A DNA stretch of 64,000 nt from JABMNT01 sp048262655 (GCA_048262655.1 JBLXEY010000003.1:372001-436000); one strand, 5' to 3'; shown: positions 1 through 9,483, numbered from the stretch's first letter. A program made the numbers and translations. The notes: generated from the letters alone by a model not told the origin.

Positions 1-27
1 GAAAGATAGTTTCCAGAGGGAAGAAAA

Positions 28-2277
28 ATGAATACGACAACAATAGAAGCCCCCCCGCGCGGGTTCTTTGGTAATGTGCGTGGCGACTTGTCTGGTGGCC
101 TGTCGGCGGCAATCATTGCGTTGCCCGTCGCCATTAGTTGCGGGGTTGTTGCGTTCTCGCCACTCGGCCGGGAAAACGCTGGTTTCGCAGCACAAGCGGG
201 GATTTACTCTGCTATCTTTGTTACTCTTGTCGCGGCCGTTTGTGGCGGTTCCCGTTTCCAAATTTCCGGCCCAAAGAGTTCTTTGGCGGTTATTCTTGCC
301 GCGACGTTGGCCAGCTTATTGCGCGATCCACTTATGCCTGAAGATGTTGTGTCGCGTACCAATCTGGCAATCGTTCTGGTCTTCTTCTGCGTTGTTCTTG
401 CGGGTCTGATCCAAATTGGTTTCGGTTTGATCCGCCTTGGAAATATCATCAAGTTTATTCCGTATCCGGTAGCCGCGGGATTCATAAATGGCCTCGCGTT
501 CCTGATTCTGGTCAGTCAGTTACCTTTATTCTTAAAATTTAACGGAACTGATATGCTGTCTATCTTTTCCGAAGGTGCGCTGATCCGACCAAAGGTTATT
601 TTGGTGACCGGCATCACCATCCTTGCCATGTGGTTGTCACGATTCTGGTTGCGTAAGGGGGGGGATGCTCTGGTCGCTTTGTTGGTCGGTACGGGGGCCT
701 ATTATCTAGCTGCGCGATGGCTGGGACCTGCAGATATGGGCGGGACCATTGGCCTTATCCCGGCTGCAATTCCCTACCCACATCAAGCGTTTAACTTTTG
801 GGTTCTCAAGGATGACCCTAATATAGATCTTCTTTTTCTAAAGATAATTCCTTCCGCATTTATTCTGGCCCTGCTTGCCTCAATCGAATCATTGCTAAGC
901 GCTGTTTCAATGGACGCCCGTGCCGATAGTCTGCACAGGAGCAATCGCGAGCTGATTGGCCAGGGCTTGGCCAATGTTGTTTCGGGAGGTTTTGGCGGAT
1001 TGGCCGGAGGGGGGTCCCCATCGCGTAGCGTCGCCAATTACGACGCAGGGGGCAGAACTCGACTGGCAAGCATCGTTATCGCTGTTGTGTTTGTGCTGGT
1101 GCTAACGTTTGCTGGCCCCACTGTGGCAAAGATTCCTTTTGCCGTAACCGCCGGCATTTTAATTGTTTACGCGGTGCGCATGATTGATAGCTGGACTCGA
1201 CAACTTGTTAAAAAGATGGGCCATGTTAAGGAAGGAAAAGCGCGTTTAGACATAACGCTTAATCTTCTGATTGTTGCGTTGGTTGCGGTTCTGACCGTTA
1301 CGACAAACTTGCTTTTGGCTGTCGGCGTAGGGTTTGCCCTAGCTTCTTTTCTTTTTATCATTCGATCCGGCCAGTCACCGGTCTACCGGCAATATAGGGG
1401 AAACGAGGTCCATTCAAAGAACGCACGACCACTGGAAGTGATGCAGGTTCTAAAGGAAAAAGGTGATCGAATTTTTGTGATGGAAGTGAATGGGCCCATC
1501 TTCTTTGGATCAGCAGAAAAACTAGCGGCCGACATCGATGCCATTCGGGATCAGGCATCGGTTCTGATACTTGATTTGCGGCGTGTTACCGAGATCGATG
1601 CAACGGGAGCCAACATCCTACGGCGCGTGCAAAAACAGTTCCAACGACGTCATAAGAAACTTTTGATCAGTCACCTAAGTCCGGAGCATCAGTTCTGGGA
1701 TTTCCTCCAGGATATGGAAGTGATAACTGAAACCACGGAAGCTATGGTGTTCGCTGACTCTGATCGTGCCTTGACTTGGGCGGAAGATGATTTGCTTGCC
1801 GGCCAAGCCGTTAATAAAGAAAACTTTGAATCCGAAATGCCTTTGGAGGACCTTGAGGTTTTAAGCGGGTTGGACCCAGACCAATTTGATATCCTGCGAA
1901 AAATGTTGGTGCGCGAGCATTATGGAAAAGGCCAGGTTGTTTTTGAAGAAGACACCGAAGGCAGGTCGATGTATTTCCTGTCGGCTGGATCGGTTAGTGT
2001 TTTGGGTAGCCTTTCGAACAGTGCGCGCCGTGTTCGTTTTGCCGGCATTGGACCTGGCGTTGTTTTCGGCGAAATGGCCATCCTGGGAAGCATGCGCCGC
2101 ACCGCAACCGTTAGCGCTGATGAAGACGTCGTTTGCTATTCGATGACGAAAGAAAATTTTCAGACCCTGGAAACAGAGCACCCGGATATCATTATCCGGT
2201 TGCTCTTGAATATAGGAATGCTGGCAGCGCATCGTTTGGATATGACGTCGGCGCAAGTTCGCACTCTGGAAAATTAA
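28..2277 (+). CDS. SulP-family anion permease with STAS and cyclic-nucleotide-binding domains
   Basis: A 749-residue inner-membrane protein. The first ~440 residues are hydrophobic helices of the SulP/SLC26 permease fold, which moves sulfate, bicarbonate or other inorganic anions. A STAS domain follows (about 470-585); its usual DSSG-type loop reads EIDATG. A CRP-like cyclic-nucleotide-binding domain ends the protein (about 608-745), with the phosphate-binding cassette FGEMAILGSMRRTATV retaining the Arg and Thr that contact cAMP/cGMP in this family. A purine-rich GAGGGAAG lies ahead of the ATG. The added cNMP domain suggests gating by a cyclic nucleotide (inference). The transported anion cannot be told from sequence. 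Confidence 0.9.
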   Translation: MNTTTIEAPPRGFFGNVRGDLSGGLSAAIIALPVAISCGVVAFSPLGRENAGFAAQAGIYSAIFVTLVAAVCGGSRFQISGPKSSLAVILAATLASLLRDPLMPEDVVSRTNLAIVLVFFCVVLAGLIQIGFGLIRLGNIIKFIPYPVAAGFINGLAFLILVSQLPLFLKFNGTDMLSIFSEGALIRPKVILVTGITILAMWLSRFWLRKGGDALVALLVGTGAYYLAARWLGPADMGGTIGLIPAAIPYPHQAFNFWVLKDDPNIDLLFLKIIPSAFILALLASIESLLSAVSMDARADSLHRSNRELIGQGLANVVSGGFGGLAGGGSPSRSVANYDAGGRTRLASIVIAVVFVLVLTFAGPTVAKIPFAVTAGILIVYAVRMIDSWTRQLVKKMGHVKEGKARLDITLNLLIVALVAVLTVTTNLLLAVGVGFALASFLFIIRSGQSPVYRQYRGNEVHSKNARPLEVMQVLKEKGDRIFVMEVNGPIFFGSAEKLAADIDAIRDQASVLILDLRRVTEIDATGANILRRVQKQFQRRHKKLLISHLSPEHQFWDFLQDMEVITETTEAMVFADSDRALTWAEDDLLAGQAVNKENFESEMPLEDLEVLSGLDPDQFDILRKMLVREHYGKGQVVFEEDTEGRSMYFLSAGSVSVLGSLSNSARRVRFAGIGPGVVFGEMAILGSMRRTATVSADEDVVCYSMTKENFQTLETEHPDIIIRLLLNIGMLAAHRLDMTSAQVRTLEN

Positions 2278-2336
2278 CGTGTTCCGATTTTGGATTACGC
2301 ACTCGTTTGCCAATTCAATTCAGTGAATAGAATTCT

Positions 2337-3098
2337 ATGAAACCGACCCTCGTCATTAGCCTGATTGTTGCGATCCTCATGTCATGCGTGGTTGGCGTTT
2401 CTGCGTGGTTGAATTATGCAGACTACAAAATCAACTACCATAACCTTGTTCGAGAAGGCGCAGTGCTCGATGGCATGATGATCCAAAAACGATTGGATGT
2501 TTTCATAGGTTCTGAGCAACAGCAGTTTTCAGCCGGCTCTGTCGAAACACTCATGAAAGAACTGGATCTACCCCTTAGCGGGAAGCAATCGGTTAGGATC
2601 ATTAATGATGATCAAATGTTCGTCCTTTTTGACACCAAGAACCTAAACGCGAACGTCGACCTGTTCCAAAAAAATACAGTGAAGGGGTTATTTATCTATG
2701 CGCAACCGTTGCGCTTAGCGGCAGATGCAGATCGGAAATGGTTGGTTTTTAATATTTCCAGTGTGGATTACGACCAAAACCTTAAAGGCTTTTACGATCG
2801 ATTGATCCAAATTGTGATCGGCCTTGTGGTGTTCAGTTTCCTTGTCTCAGTATCAGTGGGGAGTCTTTTTATTCGGCCCGTACGTACGCACTTTCATGTG
2901 CTAACGGAACGCCTTTGTGCTGTACTTTCGAAAAGCGTTGAGACATCTAACCCGCCGCCTTCGACCGACGATGAGGGGGTGCACTACCTGGAGTTCGAAA
3001 AGGAAACGAAACGGCTTTTAGAGGTTTTGGATGATATCGACGACACGGCCCCAGCCCCCAAACCGTCAGAAACCTTGAGCCGGATACCGACACCATGA
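2337..3098 (+). CDS. Membrane-anchored sensor-like protein, no output domain
   Basis: 253 residues. An N-terminal membrane helix (about 5-25), a periplasmic stretch of ~130 residues, a second helix (about 160-180, IVIGLVVFSFLVSV) and a cytoplasmic tail ending in a Pro/Thr-rich segment. This is the topology of a two-helix sensor, but there is no kinase, cyclase or methyl-accepting domain. Its stop overlaps the start of the sensor-MFS gene by 4 nt (ATGA), so the two are translationally coupled and probably form one complex (inference). I do not recognise a named family. Confidence 0.7.
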   Translation: MKPTLVISLIVAILMSCVVGVSAWLNYADYKINYHNLVREGAVLDGMMIQKRLDVFIGSEQQQFSAGSVETLMKELDLPLSGKQSVRIINDDQMFVLFDTKNLNANVDLFQKNTVKGLFIYAQPLRLAADADRKWLVFNISSVDYDQNLKGFYDRLIQIVIGLVVFSFLVSVSVGSLFIRPVRTHFHVLTERLCAVLSKSVETSNPPPSTDDEGVHYLEFEKETKRLLEVLDDIDDTAPAPKPSETLSRIPTP

Positions 3099-5206
3099 TC
3101 CGGGCCTACGCCAGAACCTCCTTGATGGGCCGTTACCAGTTGCGATGGTTGATGTTGACGATGATTTTAGTTGCGACCTCCCTGGGTGTCATTTCCTATA
3201 GTGGTGCTGTTTATCGAATGGACCTGCAAATTGACTTCGAACGCCATACAAAGCGTGTTGGTCAGGCCGTGAGTGTCGCCCTCACTGATGTTTTGGATTC
3301 TGAGGCGGTGCTGTTCAACGCAAAACATATAACAACGTTCTTTGACGATCAAATGGAACGCCACGCGCAGGTCAAATATTTTGGTTTGGTAGATCGGAAC
3401 GGCACGTTTATTTTTTCCACGGAGCCGAAACCCGACGATATGTTTTTGGTCGGCAGGCAGATAGAGGCAGCGGGTATCGAAAATGTCAGCGTCGTAGAAC
3501 TGAGTGATCTACATATCCACGTGCACCCCGTTTACGACGCACGCGGAGACCTGAGAAGCGGGCTGGTGACCGGCACCCAAACTTTATCCGTAGCAACGGT
3601 TATGCGTGATAATATCGCGACTTTGTTTGCGATGTTTATGGTCGCGATTGTTCTCACGATAAAAGCCCTTTCGTTGGCTACTCATGCTTGCGTAGTCAAT
3701 CACATGAGCGCCGTCCGAACGGCTATGAACCATATTATGGTTGGTGATTTTCGTGCTCGATTGTCAGTGCGGACCAATCGTATGACTGGAAAGTTCCCAC
3801 GCCTCTTGAACGATGTGATTGATCGGTTCAATAGCCATTATGAAAAAGTACAGGGATTGGTCGGTCCTGCGCAACAGGGAGCCGATGCCGAAGCTGCAGC
3901 AAAACGAAAAAAGTTGGGTGCGCATATCTCCCAGTTACTCAATCGCATGCATTTCGCCTCCGACACCAAAACGTTCATTAGAGAATATCCCAGGGCTTCG
4001 GACGTATTGTTCCCCTTGTTTCTGATGGCCTTTGCAGAAGCACTATCGGCATCCTATTTCCCAAGGTTTGTTAGCGGGTTTGAAAATCCATCAATGTCAC
4101 TCGACCAGGAATTTTTTATTGGTTTGCCGATTGCCTTCTTTTTCTTTTGTGTTTTGGTATTCATGCCCATTGGATTGGCCCTTTCGAAACGCTTTAGCTT
4201 GCGCAGTTGTCTGGCCATTGGTTTCGCTCTGGCGATAATTGGATTTACGGGCCTGGCCTTTACAGAGAGTTACCAGGAGCTTCTCGGTTGGCGTGCCCTG
4301 GGCGGGTTCAGTTGCGTGCTCATATATGTCGCCAGTCAGCAACAGCTCCTGCAGATGTGGGCACCCAATGACTGGGGCCATGCCGCCTTGAAATGTGTTG
4401 TTACGATACTTCCAGGAACTTCCTGTGGGCTGGTTATGGGCGGAATTCTGGTCGATAAAACCGCGTTTTCTGGCGTCTATTTTGTGGCAGCGCTTATTGC
4501 CCTTTTGGGTTTGTTTTCTAGTCGTGTCCTCTTGGAAACACCTGCCCAGGTTACCCCGGAACCTCCTTCAACACAGCCAAAAGCCAGCTGGTTATCTGTG
4601 TTTAAGAATGGACGTCTGGTTATCATTCTCACCTTGGCAGTCTTGCCTCAACAACTCGTGTTCTCGGGTGTTCTTCTCTATCTGGCGCCAGTCGTGCTCG
4701 ATAATTTTGCATTGCAGCCTTCCTACGTTGCTTTTGTCATGGTTGTGTATTTTATCTTTTTTTGGTTCCTGACGCCCCTGTTTTCATGGCTTTCAGAAAA
4801 CCTTGCGTTACATATCCTTCCAGTTTTTGTCGGTGGTCTACTAAGTTGCGCAGGGTTTTTGATCGTCTATCAATGGCTCGATTCGTCTTCGCTTCTGATC
4901 GCCCTGTGCGCACTGGGTATTGGTCATGCGATGACAACGGCTCCGCTGCAATCGCTTGTCGTTGCCGTATGTGAAACAGAAACGGAAGCCGGGAGCGCGC
5001 CGACGATTATTCAGGCGGTCCGTGCCTTCGAGCTTACGGGCTTTCTGCTCGGGCCACTTGTCGCTGCCACGTTCTTATGGTTTTTTGGCACAGCTGTATC
5101 TTTCGCGCTATTTGGCCTGGTGATTATTTTCTGTAGTACGCTGCTGGTTGTTACGTATTTCAGTGCCGAAGCGTTTTCAAAGAACGATGACATACCATCA
5201 GTCTAG
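3095..5206 (+). CDS. Periplasmic sensor/HAMP-like region fused to a 12-helix MFS transporter
   Basis: 703 residues. Residues ~16-40 form a membrane helix, ~41-170 a periplasmic domain resembling single-CACHE sensor domains (a YFGLVDRNGTFIFS segment), ~173-197 a second helix, and ~198-250 a HAMP-like linker (MNHIMVGDFRARL). Twelve further hydrophobic helices between ~303 and 695 form a major facilitator body. A sensor placed on the same chain as a transporter suggests that a periplasmic ligand controls transport or that the transporter signals (inference). Co-translated with the preceding sensor-like protein. The substrate is unknown. Confidence 0.75.
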   Translation: MIRAYARTSLMGRYQLRWLMLTMILVATSLGVISYSGAVYRMDLQIDFERHTKRVGQAVSVALTDVLDSEAVLFNAKHITTFFDDQMERHAQVKYFGLVDRNGTFIFSTEPKPDDMFLVGRQIEAAGIENVSVVELSDLHIHVHPVYDARGDLRSGLVTGTQTLSVATVMRDNIATLFAMFMVAIVLTIKALSLATHACVVNHMSAVRTAMNHIMVGDFRARLSVRTNRMTGKFPRLLNDVIDRFNSHYEKVQGLVGPAQQGADAEAAAKRKKLGAHISQLLNRMHFASDTKTFIREYPRASDVLFPLFLMAFAEALSASYFPRFVSGFENPSMSLDQEFFIGLPIAFFFFCVLVFMPIGLALSKRFSLRSCLAIGFALAIIGFTGLAFTESYQELLGWRALGGFSCVLIYVASQQQLLQMWAPNDWGHAALKCVVTILPGTSCGLVMGGILVDKTAFSGVYFVAALIALLGLFSSRVLLETPAQVTPEPPSTQPKASWLSVFKNGRLVIILTLAVLPQQLVFSGVLLYLAPVVLDNFALQPSYVAFVMVVYFIFFWFLTPLFSWLSENLALHILPVFVGGLLSCAGFLIVYQWLDSSSLLIALCALGIGHAMTTAPLQSLVVAVCETETEAGSAPTIIQAVRAFELTGFLLGPLVAATFLWFFGTAVSFALFGLVIIFCSTLLVVTYFSAEAFSKNDDIPSV

Positions 5207-5345
5207 TGGTTACTGGATTTTTGAGATCTGATCCGTGCCGTTTGATGCTGATCTCTGCGGTCGGTTATCTTTAGGCTGGTTTGTGCACAAAGGTGTTCTC
5301 AGGGTATGCTTGGGCTGTTAAACTCAATTGATTTTGGTTGTCTGG

Positions 5346-6302
5346 ATGTGTGTTTCTCGGCTCAGGACTATCTTACTGCTCGGTTTGTTAGGCGTCGTCA
5401 GCCCCTTGGCTTCGAAAGCGGCCCCTTTTAACCCGGATGTTCTTTCGTCTGTCGTGAGCCTCCTGCCGGATCAAACTGTGCAGGGGTCAGGTGGTGCGCA
5501 ACAGACGACGCCAGGTCCGGAAGGAACCGCAGTCGCCATATATCCGGGTGGTTATCTGGCGACAAATGCGCATGTTGTTCGGCGCGCAACTCACGTGTCA
5601 GCGCGATTGAATGACGGGCGGTTCTTTTCAGCGGAGATCATAGGAATTGATCTGGCAACCGACCTTGCTTTATTGCGGGTCCCTGTCGATCTCCCGCCAT
5701 TACCCGCAGCGCATGTCTCGACTGTGGGAAGCCCTGTGTGCGCGGTGGGCAATCAGTTTGGGCTTGGCCTGTCTGTAACCTGTGGTGTTGTGTCCGCGCT
5801 CGCGAGAACCGATACAGGTTTTAACCCGATAGAAGACTTTATCCAAACCGATGCTGCAATCAATCCAGGCGGGTCAGGAGGGGCTCTCGTCAATGAAGCG
5901 GGTCAGTTGATTGGTCTGGCATCAGCCATATACACAAAAAAGAATGATGCGAACATCGGGGTTAATTTTGCCACCTCAAGTGCGATGCTGTTGCGTATCC
6001 TCGATGATTTGCGTGATCATGGATACGTTCTCCGTATTCACTCTGGATTGCTTGTGCGGTCGCTCCTGGAATCACAGAGAAAAATCTATGTAGGAGCGCG
6101 TGTTGTTCGGGTCGAAACAGGATCACCTGCAGCTCGTGCAAAATTTCAAACTGGCGATATTCTGACAAGAATCGGCGAGAGGTCTATTAAGAGACCCGCA
6201 GACGTCGGCACCGCATTCCAATTTTTGCGACCGGGCGACACCGTTCAGGTTCAGCTGATCCGGTCTGGTGCCCGACAAGTCTTACGCTTTACAGCCGATT
6301 GA
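5346..6302 (+). CDS. Secreted S1C-type (HtrA-like) serine protease with PDZ domain
   Basis: A periplasmic trypsin-like protease with a signal peptide (hydrophobic LLLGLLGVVSPLASKAA). The catalytic triad is visible: His in TNAHVV, Asp in ATDLALL, Ser in NPGGSGGALV. A C-terminal PDZ-like domain follows (VETGSPAARAKFQTGDILTRIG). At ~320 residues it is shorter than DegP and has one PDZ, like DegS/HhoA-type proteins. A TTG six codons upstream (5328) is an alternative start; I chose the ATG because the signal peptide fits better, but no clear ribosome binding site decides it. Likely role: envelope protein quality control. Confidence 0.85.
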   Translation: MCVSRLRTILLLGLLGVVSPLASKAAPFNPDVLSSVVSLLPDQTVQGSGGAQQTTPGPEGTAVAIYPGGYLATNAHVVRRATHVSARLNDGRFFSAEIIGIDLATDLALLRVPVDLPPLPAAHVSTVGSPVCAVGNQFGLGLSVTCGVVSALARTDTGFNPIEDFIQTDAAINPGGSGGALVNEAGQLIGLASAIYTKKNDANIGVNFATSSAMLLRILDDLRDHGYVLRIHSGLLVRSLLESQRKIYVGARVVRVETGSPAARAKFQTGDILTRIGERSIKRPADVGTAFQFLRPGDTVQVQLIRSGARQVLRFTAD

Positions 6303-6395
6303 TACTCATCACGATGTGTTCACGCGAGCGTCATTTTGTCAGATCGTTGGGGAGGACTAGGGTACGCTCTACTGAAATATTAAAAGGAGGTGGGG

Positions 6396-6866
6396 ATGAT
6401 GCGTTTGCTTTTGGTTATAGGGGTTATTTTTTCTTTGAGCGCTCCTGCACTGGCAGCCGACAGTTCTTACCCGAAGGGTGTTCAGGTGGTGCATACCGGT
6501 CAACCTTTCATCGCCTATATTGAGAAAATTAAAAAGGCAATCACGGCTAACAAAATGGGTATCGTTGGCATTGCCTGTGCAACATGCGGTGCCAAGGCGA
6601 TTGGTGAAACGATAGCGGGCAACCGTGTTATTATGATTTTTAATCCCCACTATGCGGTGCGGATGTTGAACGCTAGTATTCCAGCTGGTGTCGAGGCGCC
6701 GCTCCGTCTTTATGTGGTGGAAGACGCGCAAGGCGCAGCCGTCCTCAGTTACAAAAAACCAAGCCAGATCTTTGCTCCTTATGGTAATGCAGATCTTGAT
6801 GCCATGGCGTCAGAGTTGGATCAGATTGTTAAGAAGATCATCGCGGATGCCCCCTCGCACTATTGA
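6396..6866 (+). CDS. Secreted DUF302-family protein
   Basis: About 156 residues with a signal peptide ending ALAA. The body matches the DUF302 pattern: a conserved IMIFNPHYAVRML segment followed by APLRLYVVED. A CATC pair (in GIACATCGAK) offers two nearby cysteines in the mature protein. The ribosome binding site AAAGGAGG (6383-6390) overlaps a GTG at 6390, so translation must begin at the ATG at 6396 or 6399. The stop lies one base before the YeeE/YedE start, so the two are an operon. DUF302 function is unknown; genes of this kind often sit near sulfur-compound genes (inference). Confidence 0.75.
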   Translation: MMRLLLVIGVIFSLSAPALAADSSYPKGVQVVHTGQPFIAYIEKIKKAITANKMGIVGIACATCGAKAIGETIAGNRVIMIFNPHYAVRMLNASIPAGVEAPLRLYVVEDAQGAAVLSYKKPSQIFAPYGNADLDAMASELDQIVKKIIADAPSHY

Positions 6867-6867
6867 A

Positions 6868-8025
6868 ATGATACCAATAACTCAAAAACCGTATTTGTAT
6901 TTGGCACTGGTTGTTAGTGCCGCCATCGAGTTGCATCTCCTAAGCCTTGAGGGCGTGTCATTTCTATTGTTTCCCGTCGGTATTGGGATGGGCCTTGCCC
7001 TTTATCAGGCGGCATTCGGCTTTACGGCGGCCTACCGAAACGCGATCATTGAGCGCGATATTTCGGGCGTCGCGGCGCAGCTTATTATGTTGGGCGTGGC
7101 GATGGTTTTATTCGCCCCAGTGCTGGCGAATGGTGAGATCTTCGGCCACGGTGTTTCTGGAGCCGTTGCGCCTGTCAGTGTTTCAATGGCCTTCGGCGCA
7201 CTCATCTTTGGTCTTGGAATGCAGTTGGCGGGAGGATGTGGGTCGGGGACTCTATTCACCGTCGGTGGCGGCAGCTTCCGGATGTTTGTCGTTCTGATCT
7301 TCTTCTGCCTTGGCGGCTTCTGGGGAAGCCTTGACTTACATCTTTGGCAGGAATTGCCGAGCGCTGGTTCCATTTCACTTGGCAAGGAATTGGGATGGAC
7401 ATGGGCTATTCTTTTGCAGCTTGTCCTGTTGGTGGCCATCTTTATGGCTTTAAAAGCATGGGGAGCAAGTTGCAAAACACCCTTATGGCCGGTTCATGGT
7501 TTCAGCATGACAAACCTTCTCAAGGGGCCCTGGCCTTTGGTGTTCAGTGCTCTTCTCCTGGCGTTTTTCAATTGGTTGACATTGATAATTGCCGGCCATC
7601 CCTGGTCCGTCACATGGGCGTTTGCTTTGTGGGCTGCAAAAGGTTTAACGCTGGTGGGTTGGGACCCAATGTCCAGCGGGTTCTGGACCGGTGGATTCCA
7701 GGAGCGCGCCTTGAACCGTTCTGTTATGCTCGATGTGACATCTGTAATGAACTTTGGAATTATGTTAGGCGCACTGATTGCGGGGTCCCTAAATCGAAAA
7801 ATAAGACCGGGATTTCGCATTCCGCCTCGTTCCCTTGTCGCTGCGATCCTTGGTGGACTCATGCTGGGCTATGGCGCGCGGTTGGCTTACGGATGCAATA
7901 TAGGCGCATTCTTCAGTGGCACGGCATCAACCAGCTTGCATGCTTGGGTCTGGATCATCTGCGCTGTTGTTGGAAACGTTATCGGCGTCAGAATGCGTCC
8001 CTTCTTTCATCTCGAGAATAGATAG
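6868..8025 (+). CDS. YeeE/YedE-family sulfur-compound transporter
   Basis: 385 residues, very hydrophobic, with the two-repeat architecture of full-length YeeE/YedE (TsuA) proteins, which import thiosulfate. The conserved cysteine motifs are present in both halves: LAGGCGSGTLF in the first and LAYGCNIGAFFSG in the second, plus a GASCKTPLWP loop. The reading frame is open further upstream inside the DUF302 gene; I chose the ATG one base after that gene's stop. Probably translated by coupling with DUF302. Thiosulfate is the family substrate; another sulfur species is possible. Confidence 0.85.
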   Translation: MIPITQKPYLYLALVVSAAIELHLLSLEGVSFLLFPVGIGMGLALYQAAFGFTAAYRNAIIERDISGVAAQLIMLGVAMVLFAPVLANGEIFGHGVSGAVAPVSVSMAFGALIFGLGMQLAGGCGSGTLFTVGGGSFRMFVVLIFFCLGGFWGSLDLHLWQELPSAGSISLGKELGWTWAILLQLVLLVAIFMALKAWGASCKTPLWPVHGFSMTNLLKGPWPLVFSALLLAFFNWLTLIIAGHPWSVTWAFALWAAKGLTLVGWDPMSSGFWTGGFQERALNRSVMLDVTSVMNFGIMLGALIAGSLNRKIRPGFRIPPRSLVAAILGGLMLGYGARLAYGCNIGAFFSGTASTSLHAWVWIICAVVGNVIGVRMRPFFHLENR

Positions 8026-8108
8026 CGCGGTGTTCACGTTCATATGATTTGGTGTGATGGCCTAAAATTTCTATATGGATAGCAGGATAATATTTACTGG
8101 AGAAGACC

Positions 8109-8591
8109 ATGAAAGTAATTTGGAGCACCTTGGGAAGTTTTGGTTTGGCGAGCGCGATATTGGCGGCGGCACCTCAACCTGCACAGGCAGCGACTGTTGT
8201 TGAATTGACGCAAACGGGGTGTCAGTTTCTAGAGCCGGAAGGCTCTGATCATCAGTATAAAACAACAAGCAAAGCAGATTGCGAGCGGATCAACAAAGAA
8301 ACTGGTCAGGATCGTTTGGCGAAGGCAGAAGTCATGGAACTGGCGCCAGGTGACTATGTGTTTCGAGTAACAAACAAAAATGTGCCTTATCAACTTGGCT
8401 TCTGGTTGCGGGACAAGGACTACGACTGGCGGAACCCTCTACATAAAGTATCGAAAATCAGCGTTTCTGGCGGCGGCCTGACCACAGGTAAAACACAAGA
8501 CTACAAAGTGACGCTTAAGCCAGGTGAATATCTGTTTTCCTGCCCTCTAAATACGACGCCCGATTATCGCGTTATCGTGCCTAAGGGATAA
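8109..8591 (+). CDS. Secreted cupredoxin-like protein lacking obvious His ligands
   Basis: 160 residues with a signal peptide (cleavage near AQAATVV). The mature part has beta-strand patterning like cupredoxins (LAPGDYVFRVTNKNVPYQLGFW and a C-terminal LKPGEYLFSCPLN followed by TTPDYRV). In a type I copper protein the last loop is C-x(n)-H-x(n)-M; here Cys is present but the following His and Met are not. Three Cys occur in the mature protein. SD-like GGAGAAG sits just before the ATG. It may bind metal differently or be a non-metal relative. Family name not recognised. Confidence 0.6.
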   Translation: MKVIWSTLGSFGLASAILAAAPQPAQAATVVELTQTGCQFLEPEGSDHQYKTTSKADCERINKETGQDRLAKAEVMELAPGDYVFRVTNKNVPYQLGFWLRDKDYDWRNPLHKVSKISVSGGGLTTGKTQDYKVTLKPGEYLFSCPLNTTPDYRVIVPKG

Positions 8592-8595
8592 GCAA

Positions 8596-9483
8596 CTACC
8601 TTATTTCTACGACCAATCGAAACCCTATCAGGATGTGTTTAAGGTGGTCGGGTCTGGAATGACGAGCAGCAGGGCGGCACACGCCACAGCCCTTGTCATC
8701 CCAGGACCCACCCTTAACAATATGTCTGCCCGTTGTTGAGGCAGTTTGTGTCCATTCGAAAACCTGCCCTGCGCTGTCTAACAGACCAAATGGGCTTTTC
8801 CCTTTTGGAAATTGACCCACCGCTACCGTATCAAATGGCCCGAGATCATGGCTGTTTAAATGACGTGGCGCAAATGAATTCCCCCAGGGAAACAGACGCC
8901 CGTCGGTGCCGCGTGACGCTTTTTCCCATTCAGGTTCAGTTGGCAAACGCCACCTCTGTCCGGTTTCTTCTGAAAGCCAAGCCGCGTAGGCGCGCGCATC
9001 CAAATAGCTGACAAGTACAACAGGATGGTCCAGTCGGCCTTTTGGTGGCGTTGAATTCTCCCACGCAAACTTGCGAGTCCTTTGGTAAGGGTGGACAAGT
9101 TTATAACTACGCCACGTTCTCTCATCGATACTTGGCGCCGGGTGCTTTGTTGCGTCGATAAACGTGGCATAGTGTCTATTCGTGATTGGCGTTTTTGTGA
9201 TCCGATAGGCAGGCAATGTTATTCGAGCGTGAACTTCACTTTCATACCATTTCCAATCTCGGGTGCGTCGATGTTTGTAGGCTCTTTCATCCAGTTGATA
9301 GGCCTTCTCGCGTTCTTCACGTGTTGATCCCATGAGGAACGGTCCGGCCGAAATGGTTACGGTTTCTGGCGTCGATATTTTGGTGGCGAGAGCGTCAGTA
9401 AAGATAAAAAGATAGATCGCAATGGCGAAAAGCGGGGCAAGTCGGCAGACGCGATTTGATGTTTTCATGGTCCAATTTTCCAT
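8596..9483 (-). CDS. SUMF1/FGE-sulfatase-domain protein, exported or membrane-anchored
   Basis: About 295 residues. An N-terminal hydrophobic segment (LAPLFAIAIYLFIFTDALA) is followed by a formylglycine-generating-enzyme-type domain: ISAGPFLMGS, ITNRHYATF, RLPTEPEWEKASRG, a degenerate GQVFEW, and a C-terminal GGSWDDKGCGVCRPAAR. Family members oxidise protein cysteines or act as non-haem enzymes. The two cysteines in GCGVC do not sit at the spacing of the catalytic pair in true FGE, so the chemistry is uncertain. AAAGGA upstream of the ATG at 9483 decides the start; an upstream ATG (9519) is less likely. Divergent from the CNPC-repeat gene, a candidate substrate. Confidence 0.8.
   Translation of the reverse strand: MENWTMKTSNRVCRLAPLFAIAIYLFIFTDALATKISTPETVTISAGPFLMGSTREEREKAYQLDERAYKHRRTRDWKWYESEVHARITLPAYRITKTPITNRHYATFIDATKHPAPSIDERTWRSYKLVHPYQRTRKFAWENSTPPKGRLDHPVVLVSYLDARAYAAWLSEETGQRWRLPTEPEWEKASRGTDGRLFPWGNSFAPRHLNSHDLGPFDTVAVGQFPKGKSPFGLLDSAGQVFEWTQTASTTGRHIVKGGSWDDKGCGVCRPAARHSRPDHLKHILIGFRLVVEIR

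Noticed and set aside
1861..2313. 150-codon minus-strand frame inside the SulP gene
   Set aside because: It lies opposite the well-defined cNMP domain; a shadow of the true frame.
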